Source: Flavicella sp964230805 (GTDB lineage Bacteria; Bacteroidota; Bacteroidia; Flavobacteriales; Flavobacteriaceae). From it: 63,856 nt of DNA. Of this stretch, positions 8,883 through 16,822 are shown in pieces. The notes under the pieces are model-generated. The model saw only the letters and a program-made list of their open reading frames with translations. It ran no database searches and was not told the origin of the DNA. The translations under genes were made by a program, and so were the position numbers. The stretch spans positions 1 to 63,856 of the forward strand of contig CAXRIA010000047.1 of the NCBI GenBank assembly GCA_964230805.1, written 5' to 3'. The first letter of the stretch is position 1; each line of letters begins with the position of its first letter.

Positions 8883-9284
8883 ATGAACCGTTCAAAACTT
8901 AATGCTGAGTTGTCCTTCAGCGCTGCTCGGAGTAGCGGACCGGGTGGTCAGCATGTGAATAAGGTTTCATCGAAAATTAAGTTGACTTTTGATTTGAAAA
9001 ATTCCGAGGGACTTTCGCTCTCAGAAAAAGCGTTGTTAGAAAAATCTTTGGCCGCACAACTTACAAAAAACGGCATTTTAACACTCCAGTGTGACACATT
9101 AAAAAGCCAGCATAAAAACAAAGAAATGGTTTTGAAGCGTTTTTTTAAAATGCTAGAAAACGGCTTGCATGTTCCGAAAAAAAGAAAGAAAACAACTCCC
9201 AAAAAATCCGCTATTTTAAAACGGCTTCAGAACAAAAAAATAACGGCACTAAAGAAAGAGAACCGAAAAAAACCAACATTATAG
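8883..9284 (+). CDS. arfB: Alternative ribosome-rescue factor ArfB (peptidyl-tRNA hydrolase)
   Basis: Rescues ribosomes stalled on non-stop mRNA by hydrolysing peptidyl-tRNA. It has the release-factor catalytic motif GGQ in SSGPGGQHVNKV (~residues 18-29) and a strongly basic C-terminal tail (KKRKKTTPKKSAILKRLQNKK...) that in ArfB enters the empty mRNA channel. 133 residues from the ATG at 8883, close to E. coli YaeJ (140). An in-frame ATG at 8832 is rejected because a promoter-like TATCTTTG lies between the two and homologues begin near the LNAELSFSAARSSGPGG segment. It is too short for a codon-recognising release factor. Confidence 0.93.
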   Translation: MNRSKLNAELSFSAARSSGPGGQHVNKVSSKIKLTFDLKNSEGLSLSEKALLEKSLAAQLTKNGILTLQCDTLKSQHKNKEMVLKRFFKMLENGLHVPKKRKKTTPKKSAILKRLQNKKITALKKENRKKPTL

Positions 9285-9343
9285 GAATATATCGCACGAA
9301 GTAAAAAAATATAACTTTGTTTTTATATCTCAACATTCTGCTC

Positions 9344-9351
9344 TAATTTTG
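9344..9351 (+). promoter_or_regulatory. Bacteroidota-type promoter (-7 box) of the TPP-riboswitch transcript
   Basis: TAATTTTG matches TAnnTTTG, with TTTG at 9316-9319 as a possible -33 element. Transcription would begin ~9358, just upstream of the riboswitch aptamer. Confidence 0.65.
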
Positions 9352-9361
9352 CACTGTTCTC

Positions 9362-9441
9362 AATAAAGGGGTGCCGAAAGGCTGAGATCATACCCAACGA
9401 ACCTGGGCGGGTAATGCTGCCAAGGGAGATGCAAAAGCATC
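9362..9441 (+). promoter_or_regulatory. TPP riboswitch (THI element)
   Basis: Contains the conserved TPP aptamer blocks in the right order: GGGGTGCC (9368-9375), GGCTGAGATCATACCC with the pyrimidine-sensing CTGAGA (9382-9387), GAACCTG (9399-9405), CGGGTAATGC (9408-9417) and AAGGGA (9422-9427). A small hairpin GATGC-AAAA-GCATC follows (9428-9441), and another stem ATATGC/GCATAT lies at 9455-9472. Neither is followed by a T-run, so control of the downstream gene may be translational. It precedes a TonB-dependent receptor by ~90 bases, which predicts repression when thiamine pyrophosphate is plentiful. Confidence 0.93.
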
Positions 9442-9531
9442 GTTTGTTAACAATATATGCCACAAAGCATATTCAATTATTATTAATTTAAACATTAAGG
9501 ATAATTGCCTCTTTTTATTCATTTGTAAAAA

Positions 9532-11979
9532 ATGAAAAAAAATCAAATTTGTAGAAAAGCGAAGTGCTCAGTACCTTTTTTACTCCTCCTGTTTCTTTCC
9601 TGGACAGGAAATGCACAAAGCAGTAAACTTCTTGGAAAAGTCGTTGACGAAAACAACCAACCCTTGATCGGTGCATCTGTCTTGGTCAAAGAACAATCCA
9701 AAGGAACCTCAACCAACTACGATGGAAAATTTGCCATGGAATTGGCAAACGGAAATCACACCCTTGTGATCTCTTATGTAGGGTTTCAAACATTGACAAA
9801 AAGCATTGCTTTTGACGTTGACAAAGAAGTCGTTTTTACATTGATTTCTAATGAAAATGTTTTGGAAGAAGTATTGGTTTCGGCGGTACGTGTAAAAGCA
9901 AACGCGCCTGTAACGCATTCCAACTTGGACAAGAAAGAATTGGCAAAACGCAATTTGGGACAAGACATTCCTATTTTGATGAATTACCTCCCCTCTGTAG
10001 TAACCACCTCTGATGCGGGTGCTGGGATTGGATATACAGGAATTCGCGTTCGTGGATCAGACGCAACTCGTGTGAACGTAACGATCAACGGAATCCCTTA
10101 CAACGATTCCGAATCCATGGGTACCTTTTGGGTAAATATGGGGGATTTCGCTTCCTCTGTTGAAAATTTACAATTGCAACGTGGTGTGGGAACTTCTACA
10201 AATGGTGCGGGTGCTTTTGGCGCGAGTTTAAATATTTTAACAGACGCCGTTTCTGCAAAAGCATATGGTCAGATTGCGAGTTCTACGGGTTCTTATGGAA
10301 CTTTAAAAAACACCTTAAAATTTAGTACAGGAAAATTAAATGATCATTTTGAATTGGCAGGAAGAATCTCAAAAATTCAATCGGATGGCTATATTGACCG
10401 CGCTTCTTCCGATTTGAGTTCTTTCTTTTTGCAAGGAAGTTATGTCGATGAAAATACCTTGATCAAGGCATTGGTTTTCGGAGGACACGAAAAAACCTAC
10501 CAAGCCTGGTATGGAACACCAAAAGTACGTATTGAAGGAGATACTCAAGGTATTGAAGATTATATCACAAACAATTGGTTGAATGAAAAAGATGCCGAAA
10601 ATTTGAGAAACTCTGATAGGAGATATAATTTCTACACCTATGATAATGAGGTTGATAATTACAACCAAGACCATTATCAATTGCATTGGAACCAAAAATA
10701 CAACGATGCCTGGTCGTCCAATATTGGGTTGCACTATACTTGGGGAAGAGGCTATTATGAACAATACAAAGAAGGCGAAAGTTTTGAAGATTATGGGCTC
10801 GAACCTATTACTATTGAGTCAACAACTATCGAAAAGACTGACTTGATTCGAAGAAAATGGTTGGACAACCACTTCTATGGTTTCACTTTCTCAGTAGACT
10901 ACAAAGATGCTTTCAAAAATATTACTTTGGGGGGAGCTTTGAACAACTATGAAGGAGACCACTTCGGAGAAATTATATGGGCTCGATATGCAAGTCAATC
11001 CGAAATAAGAGATCGTTACTACGATAATTATGGCGACAAATTGGATGGTAATTTATTCTTAAAAGGAAATTTCCAAATTGCTGACAATATAAATCTCTCT
11101 GCAGACGTTCAAGGACGACACATACGCTATAGAGCCACAGGAGTGTTGGAAGGTGCTATAGACAAAGAATATAATTTCTTCAATCCAAAACTTGGATTGA
11201 CCTATGCCATCAACTCAAAAAATAGCATTTACGCTTCCTATGCGAGAGCCAATAGAGAACCCAACCGAAGTGATTTTGAAAATGGAAATCCAGAACCTGA
11301 ATCCTTGGATGATTTTGAACTCGGATGGCGCTACAAAAGTGATTTATTTAAAATAAATTACAATTTTTATTTGATGAACTATCAAAACCAATTGGTGCTT
11401 TCTGGTGCCATTGATGCCACTACTGGAGAACCATTGCGTACAAATGTTGGAAAAAGTTACCGTTTAGGACTTGAAGTAGATGCAGAAATCAAAATCTCTG
11501 ACATGCTTCATCTAAGACCAAATATTGCTTTAAGCAACAGTAAGAATAAAGACTTCTACTATTCATGGGATGGAAAACTTACCTCTTTTGGAGATACAAA
11601 CATCGCTTTTTCCCCAAATATTGTAGCGGGTAATATTTTTACTTATGCGACATCAGATACATTTCAATTGTCTTTATTGTCTAAATACATTGGGGAACAA
11701 TACATGGCCAACATTGACACCAAAGGATCTAAACTAGAAAGTTATTTTGTAAATGATATCAATGCAACTTATGAGATTAAAACTTCTTCTGTTTTTTCTT
11801 CCATCGTGTTCTCTGCTTTGATAAACAATATTTTTAATGTTGAATATATCTCTAATGGATACTACGGAACATGGGATGATGATTATTCAAGTGACACTGA
11901 AATTACCACCTATGAATACGCAGGCTTTTATCCCCAAGCCACAAGAAACTTCTTAGTTGGATTGACGTTGAATTTCTAA
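9532..11979 (+). CDS. TonB-dependent receptor, probable thiamine (OMthi-type) transporter
   Basis: 815-residue outer-membrane receptor. Signal peptide (KKN...FLLLLFLSWTGNAQ), then a carboxypeptidase-regulatory-like domain (~30-110: GKVVDENNQPLIGASVLVKE), a plug domain (~115-240, with IRVRGSDATRVNVTINGIPYNDSES), and a beta-barrel ending in the aromatic terminus VGLTLNF. Such receptors use TonB/ExbBD energy to import scarce ligands. The substrate is suggested by the TPP riboswitch in its leader: in Bacteroidota, riboswitch-controlled receptors (OMthi) are associated with thiamine uptake. No inner-membrane thiamine transporter is adjacent. A strong terminator follows the stop, so it is transcribed alone. 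Confidence 0.93.
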   Translation: MKKNQICRKAKCSVPFLLLLFLSWTGNAQSSKLLGKVVDENNQPLIGASVLVKEQSKGTSTNYDGKFAMELANGNHTLVISYVGFQTLTKSIAFDVDKEVVFTLISNENVLEEVLVSAVRVKANAPVTHSNLDKKELAKRNLGQDIPILMNYLPSVVTTSDAGAGIGYTGIRVRGSDATRVNVTINGIPYNDSESMGTFWVNMGDFASSVENLQLQRGVGTSTNGAGAFGASLNILTDAVSAKAYGQIASSTGSYGTLKNTLKFSTGKLNDHFELAGRISKIQSDGYIDRASSDLSSFFLQGSYVDENTLIKALVFGGHEKTYQAWYGTPKVRIEGDTQGIEDYITNNWLNEKDAENLRNSDRRYNFYTYDNEVDNYNQDHYQLHWNQKYNDAWSSNIGLHYTWGRGYYEQYKEGESFEDYGLEPITIESTTIEKTDLIRRKWLDNHFYGFTFSVDYKDAFKNITLGGALNNYEGDHFGEIIWARYASQSEIRDRYYDNYGDKLDGNLFLKGNFQIADNINLSADVQGRHIRYRATGVLEGAIDKEYNFFNPKLGLTYAINSKNSIYASYARANREPNRSDFENGNPEPESLDDFELGWRYKSDLFKINYNFYLMNYQNQLVLSGAIDATTGEPLRTNVGKSYRLGLEVDAEIKISDMLHLRPNIALSNSKNKDFYYSWDGKLTSFGDTNIAFSPNIVAGNIFTYATSDTFQLSLLSKYIGEQYMANIDTKGSKLESYFVNDINATYEIKTSSVFSSIVFSALINNIFNVEYISNGYYGTWDDDYSSDTEITTYEYAGFYPQATRNFLVGLTLNF

Positions 11980-12000
11980 GCGAGATCAACAGAAACTTCA

Positions 12001-12036
12001 AGCCCGATCGACTTTAAAATCGATCGGGCTTTTTTA
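12001..12036 (+). terminator. Intrinsic terminator after the thiamine receptor gene
   Basis: Perfect 11-bp stem AGCCCGATCGA (12001-12011) / TCGATCGGGCT (12020-12030) followed by a run of T. It ends the plus-strand receptor transcript. Confidence 0.92.
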
Positions 12037-12052
12037 TGCAAAAACAACCGGT

Positions 12053-12172
12053 TTAATGACAATCACAATCTGAGTCACAGTTGTTTTTCTTTTTTCCTTT
12101 GAAAAAATATTTTCGAAGTAAAAACAGGAGTGCTACTCCCAACAACACATACACAAGAACTTGCTGCAACAT
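12053..12172 (-). CDS. FeoB-associated Cys-rich membrane protein (39 aa)
   Basis: A very short gene beginning 7 bases after the feoB stop. The product has one N-terminal membrane helix (MLQQVLVYVLLGVALLFLLR), a basic linker (KYFFKGKKKNN) and a cysteine/acid-rich end CDSDCDCH. This is the build of FeoB-associated Cys-rich proteins, which in many bacteria take the place of FeoC. It probably sits in the inner membrane beside FeoB, with the cysteines available for ferrous iron or redox chemistry; that role is inference. Operon position and composition make the call fairly secure despite the small size. Confidence 0.82.
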   Translation of the reverse strand: MLQQVLVYVLLGVALLFLLRKYFFKGKKKNNCDSDCDCH

Positions 12173-12178
12173 TTTTCC

Positions 12179-14284
12179 TTATTTTAGAATTACAAAGGTG
12201 ACAAAAGCCGTTACATAGGCCAAGATCCCCATTCCCACCAATTGCAACATCGGCCATTTCCATGATTTTGTTTCCTTTTTTACAATTGCCAAAGTACCCA
12301 TACACTGCATGGCGAAGGCATAAAAAACCAACAAAGACATTCCCGCTGGAAAATTAAAGCGCCTTTCTTTTGTCTGAGGATTTATTTCTGCAGCCATCCG
12401 TTGTTTGATGGTTCCTTCATCATCACTCCCCACACTGTAAATGGTAGATAAAGTTCCTACAAAAACCTCTCGAGCGGCAAAAGAGCTAATCAAGGCGATC
12501 CCAATTTTCCAATCGTACCCAAGCGGTTGAATCACAGGCTCAATTATTTTTCCCATCCTACCGATGTAGGAATTCTCTAATTTAAAAGAAGCCAATTCAC
12601 TTTCCAGTTCTTCTTCCGTTAAATTTTGAGAAACGGTTTTCTCAGCCACAATCTGAGAAGCATTTTTAAAATCGTTTCCTCCGTTGGACGCCAAAAACCA
12701 AAGCACAATGGACAGGGCTAAAATAATTTTACCTGCACCGAATACAAATGCTTTCGTTTTTTCAAACACATCAAATGCAATGTTTTTGAGTGAAGGCAAT
12801 TTGTAATTGGGCATTTCTACGATAAAGAAAGTTTTCCTGTCCACTTTCAAAAATTTATTGAGGAAAAAAGCAGCAATCAATGCAGAAGCGAAACCTAAAA
12901 TATACAAGGCCATTAATACCAAACCTTGCAAACTGAACAGCCCTAAAACCCTGCTGTCTGGAATAATCAAAGCAATGATAATGGCATACACGGGCAACCG
13001 CGCAGAACAGGTAGTAAACGGAGTCACCAAAATTGTAATCAAACGATCTTTCCATCCCACGATGTTACGCGTAGCCATAATGGCTGGTATGGCACATGCC
13101 GTTCCTGAAATCAAAGGAATGACGCTTTTTCCGCTCATTCCATAACGTCTCATAATTTTATCCATTAAAAAAACAACCCGACTCATATACCCTGTTTCCT
13201 CAAGAATGGACACAAATAAAAACAAAATGGCAATTTGAGGTATGAAAATAACAATCCCTCCAATTCCTGGGATAATCCCTTCAGTAATTAGATTGGACAA
13301 AACGCCTTCAGGAAGTGCGTTTTTGGCCCATTCACTCAGATTCGAAAACGAAAGATCAATAAAATCCATGGGCACACTGGCCCAATTGAACACCGACTGA
13401 AACATCACCAACAAAATCGCTGTAAATATCACATAACCAAAAATTTTATGCGTCAATATCCGATCCAAGTTGCTGCGTAAGTCCTTGGCTTTGTCTTTGT
13501 CAATAAAATAGGTTTTTTTTAGAATTTCATTGATGTATTGATATCGATAAATAGTTTCTTTGTGCTGGTACTTCTTTACGCGTTGCTCTTCTTCTTTAAA
13601 AGATTCTATAATCGTTCTAGAAGCTTGCGAAATAAAACCAACTGGATTTTTCTGGGTAATTAACAACCATGATTTGTAGGTTGAAAAACCTTTCAATCTC
13701 GATTTTATTTTTTCAAAATAGCGTTTGTCAATTTTGTCTGAAATTGACTGTAGCGGGGTGGTATCAAAAGTTTCATAGCGAAGAAGTGCTTGTTTCAAGT
13801 CCTCTATGCCTTCTCTTTTTCGCGCACTAACCAAAACAATTTCGGTATTTAAAATTGCTTTCAATTCCTCTAAATCAATAGAAATTCCCTTTCTATCCAT
13901 TTGATCGGCCATATTGATAACCAGCAATGTGGGAATTTTTAAATCTTTGACTTGTGTAAAAAGAAATAAATTCCGCTTGATGTTTTCTACCTCTGCAACC
14001 ACAACCACGACATCGGGATAATTTTTGTGGTCATTGTCTAACAACGTCTCCAATACGATGCTCTCATCCATGGACGTTGGATTGATACTATACGTTCCTG
14101 GTAAATCCGTAATGATGGCTGTTTCCGTGGCATTTAATTTACAAGTCCCTTGTTTTTTATCAACCGTAATTCCCGGATAATTTCCTACTTTTTGTGTAAG
14201 CCCTGTAAGTTGATTGAAGAGAGAAGTCTTTCCTGTATTGGGATTCCCTACCAAGGCGATGTTCATTTTTTTCTCAGATTTCAT
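12179..14284 (-). CDS. feoB: Ferrous iron transporter FeoB
   Basis: Inner-membrane Fe(II) importer with an N-terminal GTPase. G motifs: G1 GNPNTGKT (~residues 13-20), G2 region with T in YPGITVDKK, G3 DLPGTY, G4 NMAD, and G5 SARKREG. The C-terminal half has about ten hydrophobic segments with two Gate repeats containing the conserved cysteine segments SGTACAIPA and TTCSARLPVY. 701 residues is a normal length for this phylum. The start overlaps the end of feoA by 11 bp, indicating coupled translation. An operon with feoA and the Cys-rich small gene is clear, probably iron-regulated through the palindrome upstream of feoA. Confidence 0.97.
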   Translation of the reverse strand: MKSEKKMNIALVGNPNTGKTSLFNQLTGLTQKVGNYPGITVDKKQGTCKLNATETAIITDLPGTYSINPTSMDESIVLETLLDNDHKNYPDVVVVVAEVENIKRNLFLFTQVKDLKIPTLLVINMADQMDRKGISIDLEELKAILNTEIVLVSARKREGIEDLKQALLRYETFDTTPLQSISDKIDKRYFEKIKSRLKGFSTYKSWLLITQKNPVGFISQASRTIIESFKEEEQRVKKYQHKETIYRYQYINEILKKTYFIDKDKAKDLRSNLDRILTHKIFGYVIFTAILLVMFQSVFNWASVPMDFIDLSFSNLSEWAKNALPEGVLSNLITEGIIPGIGGIVIFIPQIAILFLFVSILEETGYMSRVVFLMDKIMRRYGMSGKSVIPLISGTACAIPAIMATRNIVGWKDRLITILVTPFTTCSARLPVYAIIIALIIPDSRVLGLFSLQGLVLMALYILGFASALIAAFFLNKFLKVDRKTFFIVEMPNYKLPSLKNIAFDVFEKTKAFVFGAGKIILALSIVLWFLASNGGNDFKNASQIVAEKTVSQNLTEEELESELASFKLENSYIGRMGKIIEPVIQPLGYDWKIGIALISSFAAREVFVGTLSTIYSVGSDDEGTIKQRMAAEINPQTKERRFNFPAGMSLLVFYAFAMQCMGTLAIVKKETKSWKWPMLQLVGMGILAYVTAFVTFVILK

Positions 14285-14513
14285 CGCACAAAAGTTTGGC
14301 TAAAATAATACGTTCTGCCGTTTCTTTTCGAATGGCAAAATGACTCCCGTTTACACGAATATACAAAGGGTCTTTCATGGGTGCCGACTGAATTAATTCT
14401 ACTTGTTTTCCTGGGATACATCCCATTTCCATCAAAGCCAATGGTATTTCAGCAAAAGCCAACTCCTCAATGGTCGCTTTTTCTCCTTTTTGTAAATCTG
14501 CAACTGTCCGCAT
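14274..14513 (-). CDS. feoA: FeoA family protein
   Basis: 79-residue SH3-like cytoplasmic protein that supports FeoB. Family features visible are MRTVADLQKGEKATIEEL at the start, the LMEMGCIPGKQVEL core and the terminal beta strand segment IRVNGSHFAIRKETAERI. It begins the feo operon: its last 11 bases overlap feoB. A TACCTTTG promoter and a 17-bp palindrome lie 30-58 bp upstream of the ATG. Confidence 0.95.
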   Translation of the reverse strand: MRTVADLQKGEKATIEELAFAEIPLALMEMGCIPGKQVELIQSAPMKDPLYIRVNGSHFAIRKETAERIILAKLLCDEI

Positions 14514-14542
14514 TTATTCTCGAGCTCTTGTTTTAAGAATCA

Positions 14543-14550
14543 CAAAGGTA
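14543..14550 (-). promoter_or_regulatory. Bacteroidota-type promoter (-7 box) of feoAB
   Basis: Minus-strand TACCTTTG matches TAnnTTTG. It is 30 bp upstream of the feoA ATG and directly downstream of a palindromic operator candidate. Confidence 0.7.
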
Positions 14551-14554
14551 CGGA

Positions 14555-14571
14555 TTTAGAATGATTCTAAA
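14555..14571 (-). promoter_or_regulatory. Palindromic operator candidate upstream of feoA (Fur- or DtxR-like box)
   Basis: Perfect 8-1-8 palindrome TTTAGAATGATTCTAAA placed between the expected -33 and -7 promoter elements of the feo operon, where a bound repressor would block RNA polymerase. Fur and DtxR/MntR-type iron regulators bind palindromes of this size. Which regulator binds here cannot be told from sequence alone. Confidence 0.6.
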
Positions 14572-14598
14572 GAGAGGTTTGGTATAAAAAACAAAGAA

Positions 14599-15270
14599 TT
14601 ATCTTTCTCGTTGAAGGACTCGAATGTCCGAGATCAAACGTTGAACAGCTCCCAAATCTGTCCCATCGTAATACCCACGAATTCTTTTCTTCTTGTCAAT
14701 GAGAACAAATTGCTCGGTATGAATGAAATCTTGATCTCCGCCATCTCCTTCGTCTAAAACCGCAAAATAACTTTTTCGAGCCAGGTTGTATATTTCTTTT
14801 TTCGCTCCGGTCACCAAATGCCACTTATCCGAAAGCACACCCTTTGCGGCAGCATAGGCTTTGAGTACAGGAACACTATCCATCACAGGTGTAACGGAAT
14901 GTGACAGTAACATTATTTCTGAATCGTTCAAAAATTCTTTTTGAACGATTTCCATATTTGAGGTCATTACCGGACAGATAGTACCACAGCGCGTGAAGAA
15001 AAAATCAGCCACATAAATCTTATTTTGAAAGGTTTTTGCGGTTACCTTTTCCCCATTTTGATTGATCAACTCAAAATTACCGATGGCATGATTTTTTCGA
15101 ACATGTTGCACAGATGCATCTACCAAACGTGGATTGACATCAACGGGATTGTATATCGGCAATTTTTTTTGAGGCGTTAAGAGCTGATAAAAAACACCAA
15201 TCCCAATCATACTGAAGGCCAACATAGCGATTAAGGTGGGTACTGATTTCTTAAAAAAATGTGCACTCAT
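14599..15270 (-). CDS. SCO1/SenC/PrrC family copper chaperone-like protein
   Basis: 223 residues with one N-terminal membrane anchor (~10-32) and a periplasmic thioredoxin-like domain. The metal ligands of the SCO family are all present: C95 and C99 in TRCGTICP and a histidine at ~H184 in FIHTEQFVLID. SCO proteins deliver copper to, or keep reduced, the CuA site of cytochrome c oxidase. It has its own TAAATTTG promoter and is followed by feoA after 85 bp, which also has its own promoter. No oxidase genes are in the window, so the partner is inferred from family. Confidence 0.92.
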   Translation of the reverse strand: MSAHFFKKSVPTLIAMLAFSMIGIGVFYQLLTPQKKLPIYNPVDVNPRLVDASVQHVRKNHAIGNFELINQNGEKVTAKTFQNKIYVADFFFTRCGTICPVMTSNMEIVQKEFLNDSEIMLLSHSVTPVMDSVPVLKAYAAAKGVLSDKWHLVTGAKKEIYNLARKSYFAVLDEGDGGDQDFIHTEQFVLIDKKKRIRGYYDGTDLGAVQRLISDIRVLQRER

Positions 15271-15287
15271 TACTTTTTATTTAGATA

Positions 15288-15295
15288 CAAATTTA
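15288..15295 (-). promoter_or_regulatory. Bacteroidota-type promoter (-7 box) of the SCO1-like gene
   Basis: Minus-strand TAAATTTG, 18 bp before the ATG. Confidence 0.65.
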
Positions 15296-15374
15296 AGAAG
15301 TATTTCCCTACAAATTACCATTTTATTAACAGCAATTGCAACGGCTCTGCTGAGTGTTTCCCACTTTAATTATG

Positions 15375-15382
15375 TACATTTG
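15375..15382 (+). promoter_or_regulatory. Bacteroidota-type promoter (-7 box) of rseP
   Basis: TACATTTG matches TAnnTTTG, 27 bp before the rseP ATG. Confidence 0.65.
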
Positions 15383-15409
15383 CTTTCGTTTATTTAGAAA
15401 AAACTCGAT

Positions 15410-16753
15410 ATGGAAATTTTTATAAAAGCTTCGCAATTCCTACTAAGCCTTTCTTTGCTTATTGTACTGCATGAATTGGGGCATTTTATCCCTGCCAAAT
15501 TATTTAAAACGCGCGTAGAAAAGTTTTATCTCTTCTTTGATTATAAATTCTCACTACTCAAGAAAAAAATAGGGGGCACGGAATACGGAATTGGTTGGAT
15601 TCCATTGGGAGGATATGTAAAAATAGCGGGCATGATTGACGAGAGCATGGATACCGAGCAAATGCAAGCGCCTGCAAAGCCCTATGAATTTCGATCAAAA
15701 CCAGCCTGGCAGCGTTTGATTATTATGCTTGGAGGTATTTTTGTCAATTTTATCTTGGGATTTGCACTTTATATTTTAATTCTTTTTACATGGGGCGAAA
15801 GCTATATTTCCAACGAAAATTTAAAAGGTGGTATTTGGGTTACAAATGCATTAGGAATAGAATTGGGCTTACAAACAGGGGATCAAATAAAAACCATTGA
15901 CGGAAAACCCATCAAAGCTTTCTCGAATATTGTCCCCGAATTAATCAATGGAAATGAATTTACAATAGAAAGAGATGGGCAACATATTGCAAAAGAAATA
16001 CCGGTTGATTTTATTGCAAAATTAATTGAAGAAGGCAAAGGGCGTTTTATCTCTCCTCGTTATCCTTTTGTCATAGGCGAAATTTCGGAGTCTTCTCTTA
16101 ACATCCAAAGTGGCTTACAGCCGAAAGATATGATCATTGCCATCAACGGGACACCTATTAAGTATTTTGATCAGGCGGAAACACTGTTGACTCCATTTAA
16201 AAATCAAAAGATTTCCTTAACCATAAAAAGAGGATCAGAGGAACCATTGGAAATTCCAGTCAAACTTGATGAAAACGCTAAAATAGGCGTCGCTCTTGGT
16301 GCACTCTCCAACGTCGATATGGAGCGATTGGGTTATTATACGATGGACACAAAAACCTACAGTTTGGGAGCGGCCATTCCTGCTGGAATCGAAAAGGGAT
16401 ACCATACTTTAACCGGATATCTCAAACAACTAAAAAAGGTTTTCAACCCTGAAACAGGTGCCTACAAAGGTTTGGGTGGATTTATTTCTATCGGGAGTAT
16501 CTTTCCTTCTACTTGGAACTGGCAAGCTTTCTGGGGAATTACCGCTTTCTTGTCAATTATGCTCGCAGTTATGAATTTGTTACCGATTCCTGCTTTGGAT
16601 GGAGGACATGTGGTGTTTACATTGTATGAAATGATAACCGGCAAAAAACCAAGTGACAAGTTTTTGGAATACGCTCAAATCACTGGTTTTTTCATTTTAA
16701 TGGCCTTGCTCTTGTTCGCAAATGCCAATGATGTGATCAAATTTTTTGATTGA
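15410..16753 (+). CDS. rseP: RIP metalloprotease RseP (site-2 protease)
   Basis: Intramembrane zinc protease. The catalytic HELGH is in the first membrane helix (LIVLHELGHFIPAKLF, ~residues 18-33). Two PDZ-like regions follow between membrane segments (~130-290, with LNIQSGLQPKDMIIAING). The second catalytic motif NLLPIPALDGGH sits in a late helix (~390-401). RseP-type enzymes cut anti-sigma factors after a first site-1 cleavage and can also remove leftover signal peptides. 447 residues is the usual length. It has its own promoter and a strong shared terminator, so it is monocistronic. Confidence 0.96.
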   Translation: MEIFIKASQFLLSLSLLIVLHELGHFIPAKLFKTRVEKFYLFFDYKFSLLKKKIGGTEYGIGWIPLGGYVKIAGMIDESMDTEQMQAPAKPYEFRSKPAWQRLIIMLGGIFVNFILGFALYILILFTWGESYISNENLKGGIWVTNALGIELGLQTGDQIKTIDGKPIKAFSNIVPELINGNEFTIERDGQHIAKEIPVDFIAKLIEEGKGRFISPRYPFVIGEISESSLNIQSGLQPKDMIIAINGTPIKYFDQAETLLTPFKNQKISLTIKRGSEEPLEIPVKLDENAKIGVALGALSNVDMERLGYYTMDTKTYSLGAAIPAGIEKGYHTLTGYLKQLKKVFNPETGAYKGLGGFISIGSIFPSTWNWQAFWGITAFLSIMLAVMNLLPIPALDGGHVVFTLYEMITGKKPSDKFLEYAQITGFFILMALLLFANANDVIKFFD

Positions 16754-16771
16754 TCCGCTGAAATAATTAAA

Positions 16772-16807
16772 AAAATCCCATCTCAATATTGAGATGGGAT
16801 TTTTTTT
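16772..16807. terminator. Bidirectional intrinsic terminator between rseP and bioB
   Basis: Perfect palindrome with arms ATCCCATCTCAAT (16775-16787) and ATTGAGATGGGAT (16788-16800), flanked by A-tract and T-tract. It serves both converging genes. Confidence 0.93.
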
Positions 16808-16822
16808 CATCACAAAGCCTAA

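Noticed and set aside
12075..12305. 76-codon minus-strand frame overlapping the end of feoB
   Set aside because: Shadow frame; the real small gene is the 39-residue FeoB-associated protein in another frame at 12053-12172.
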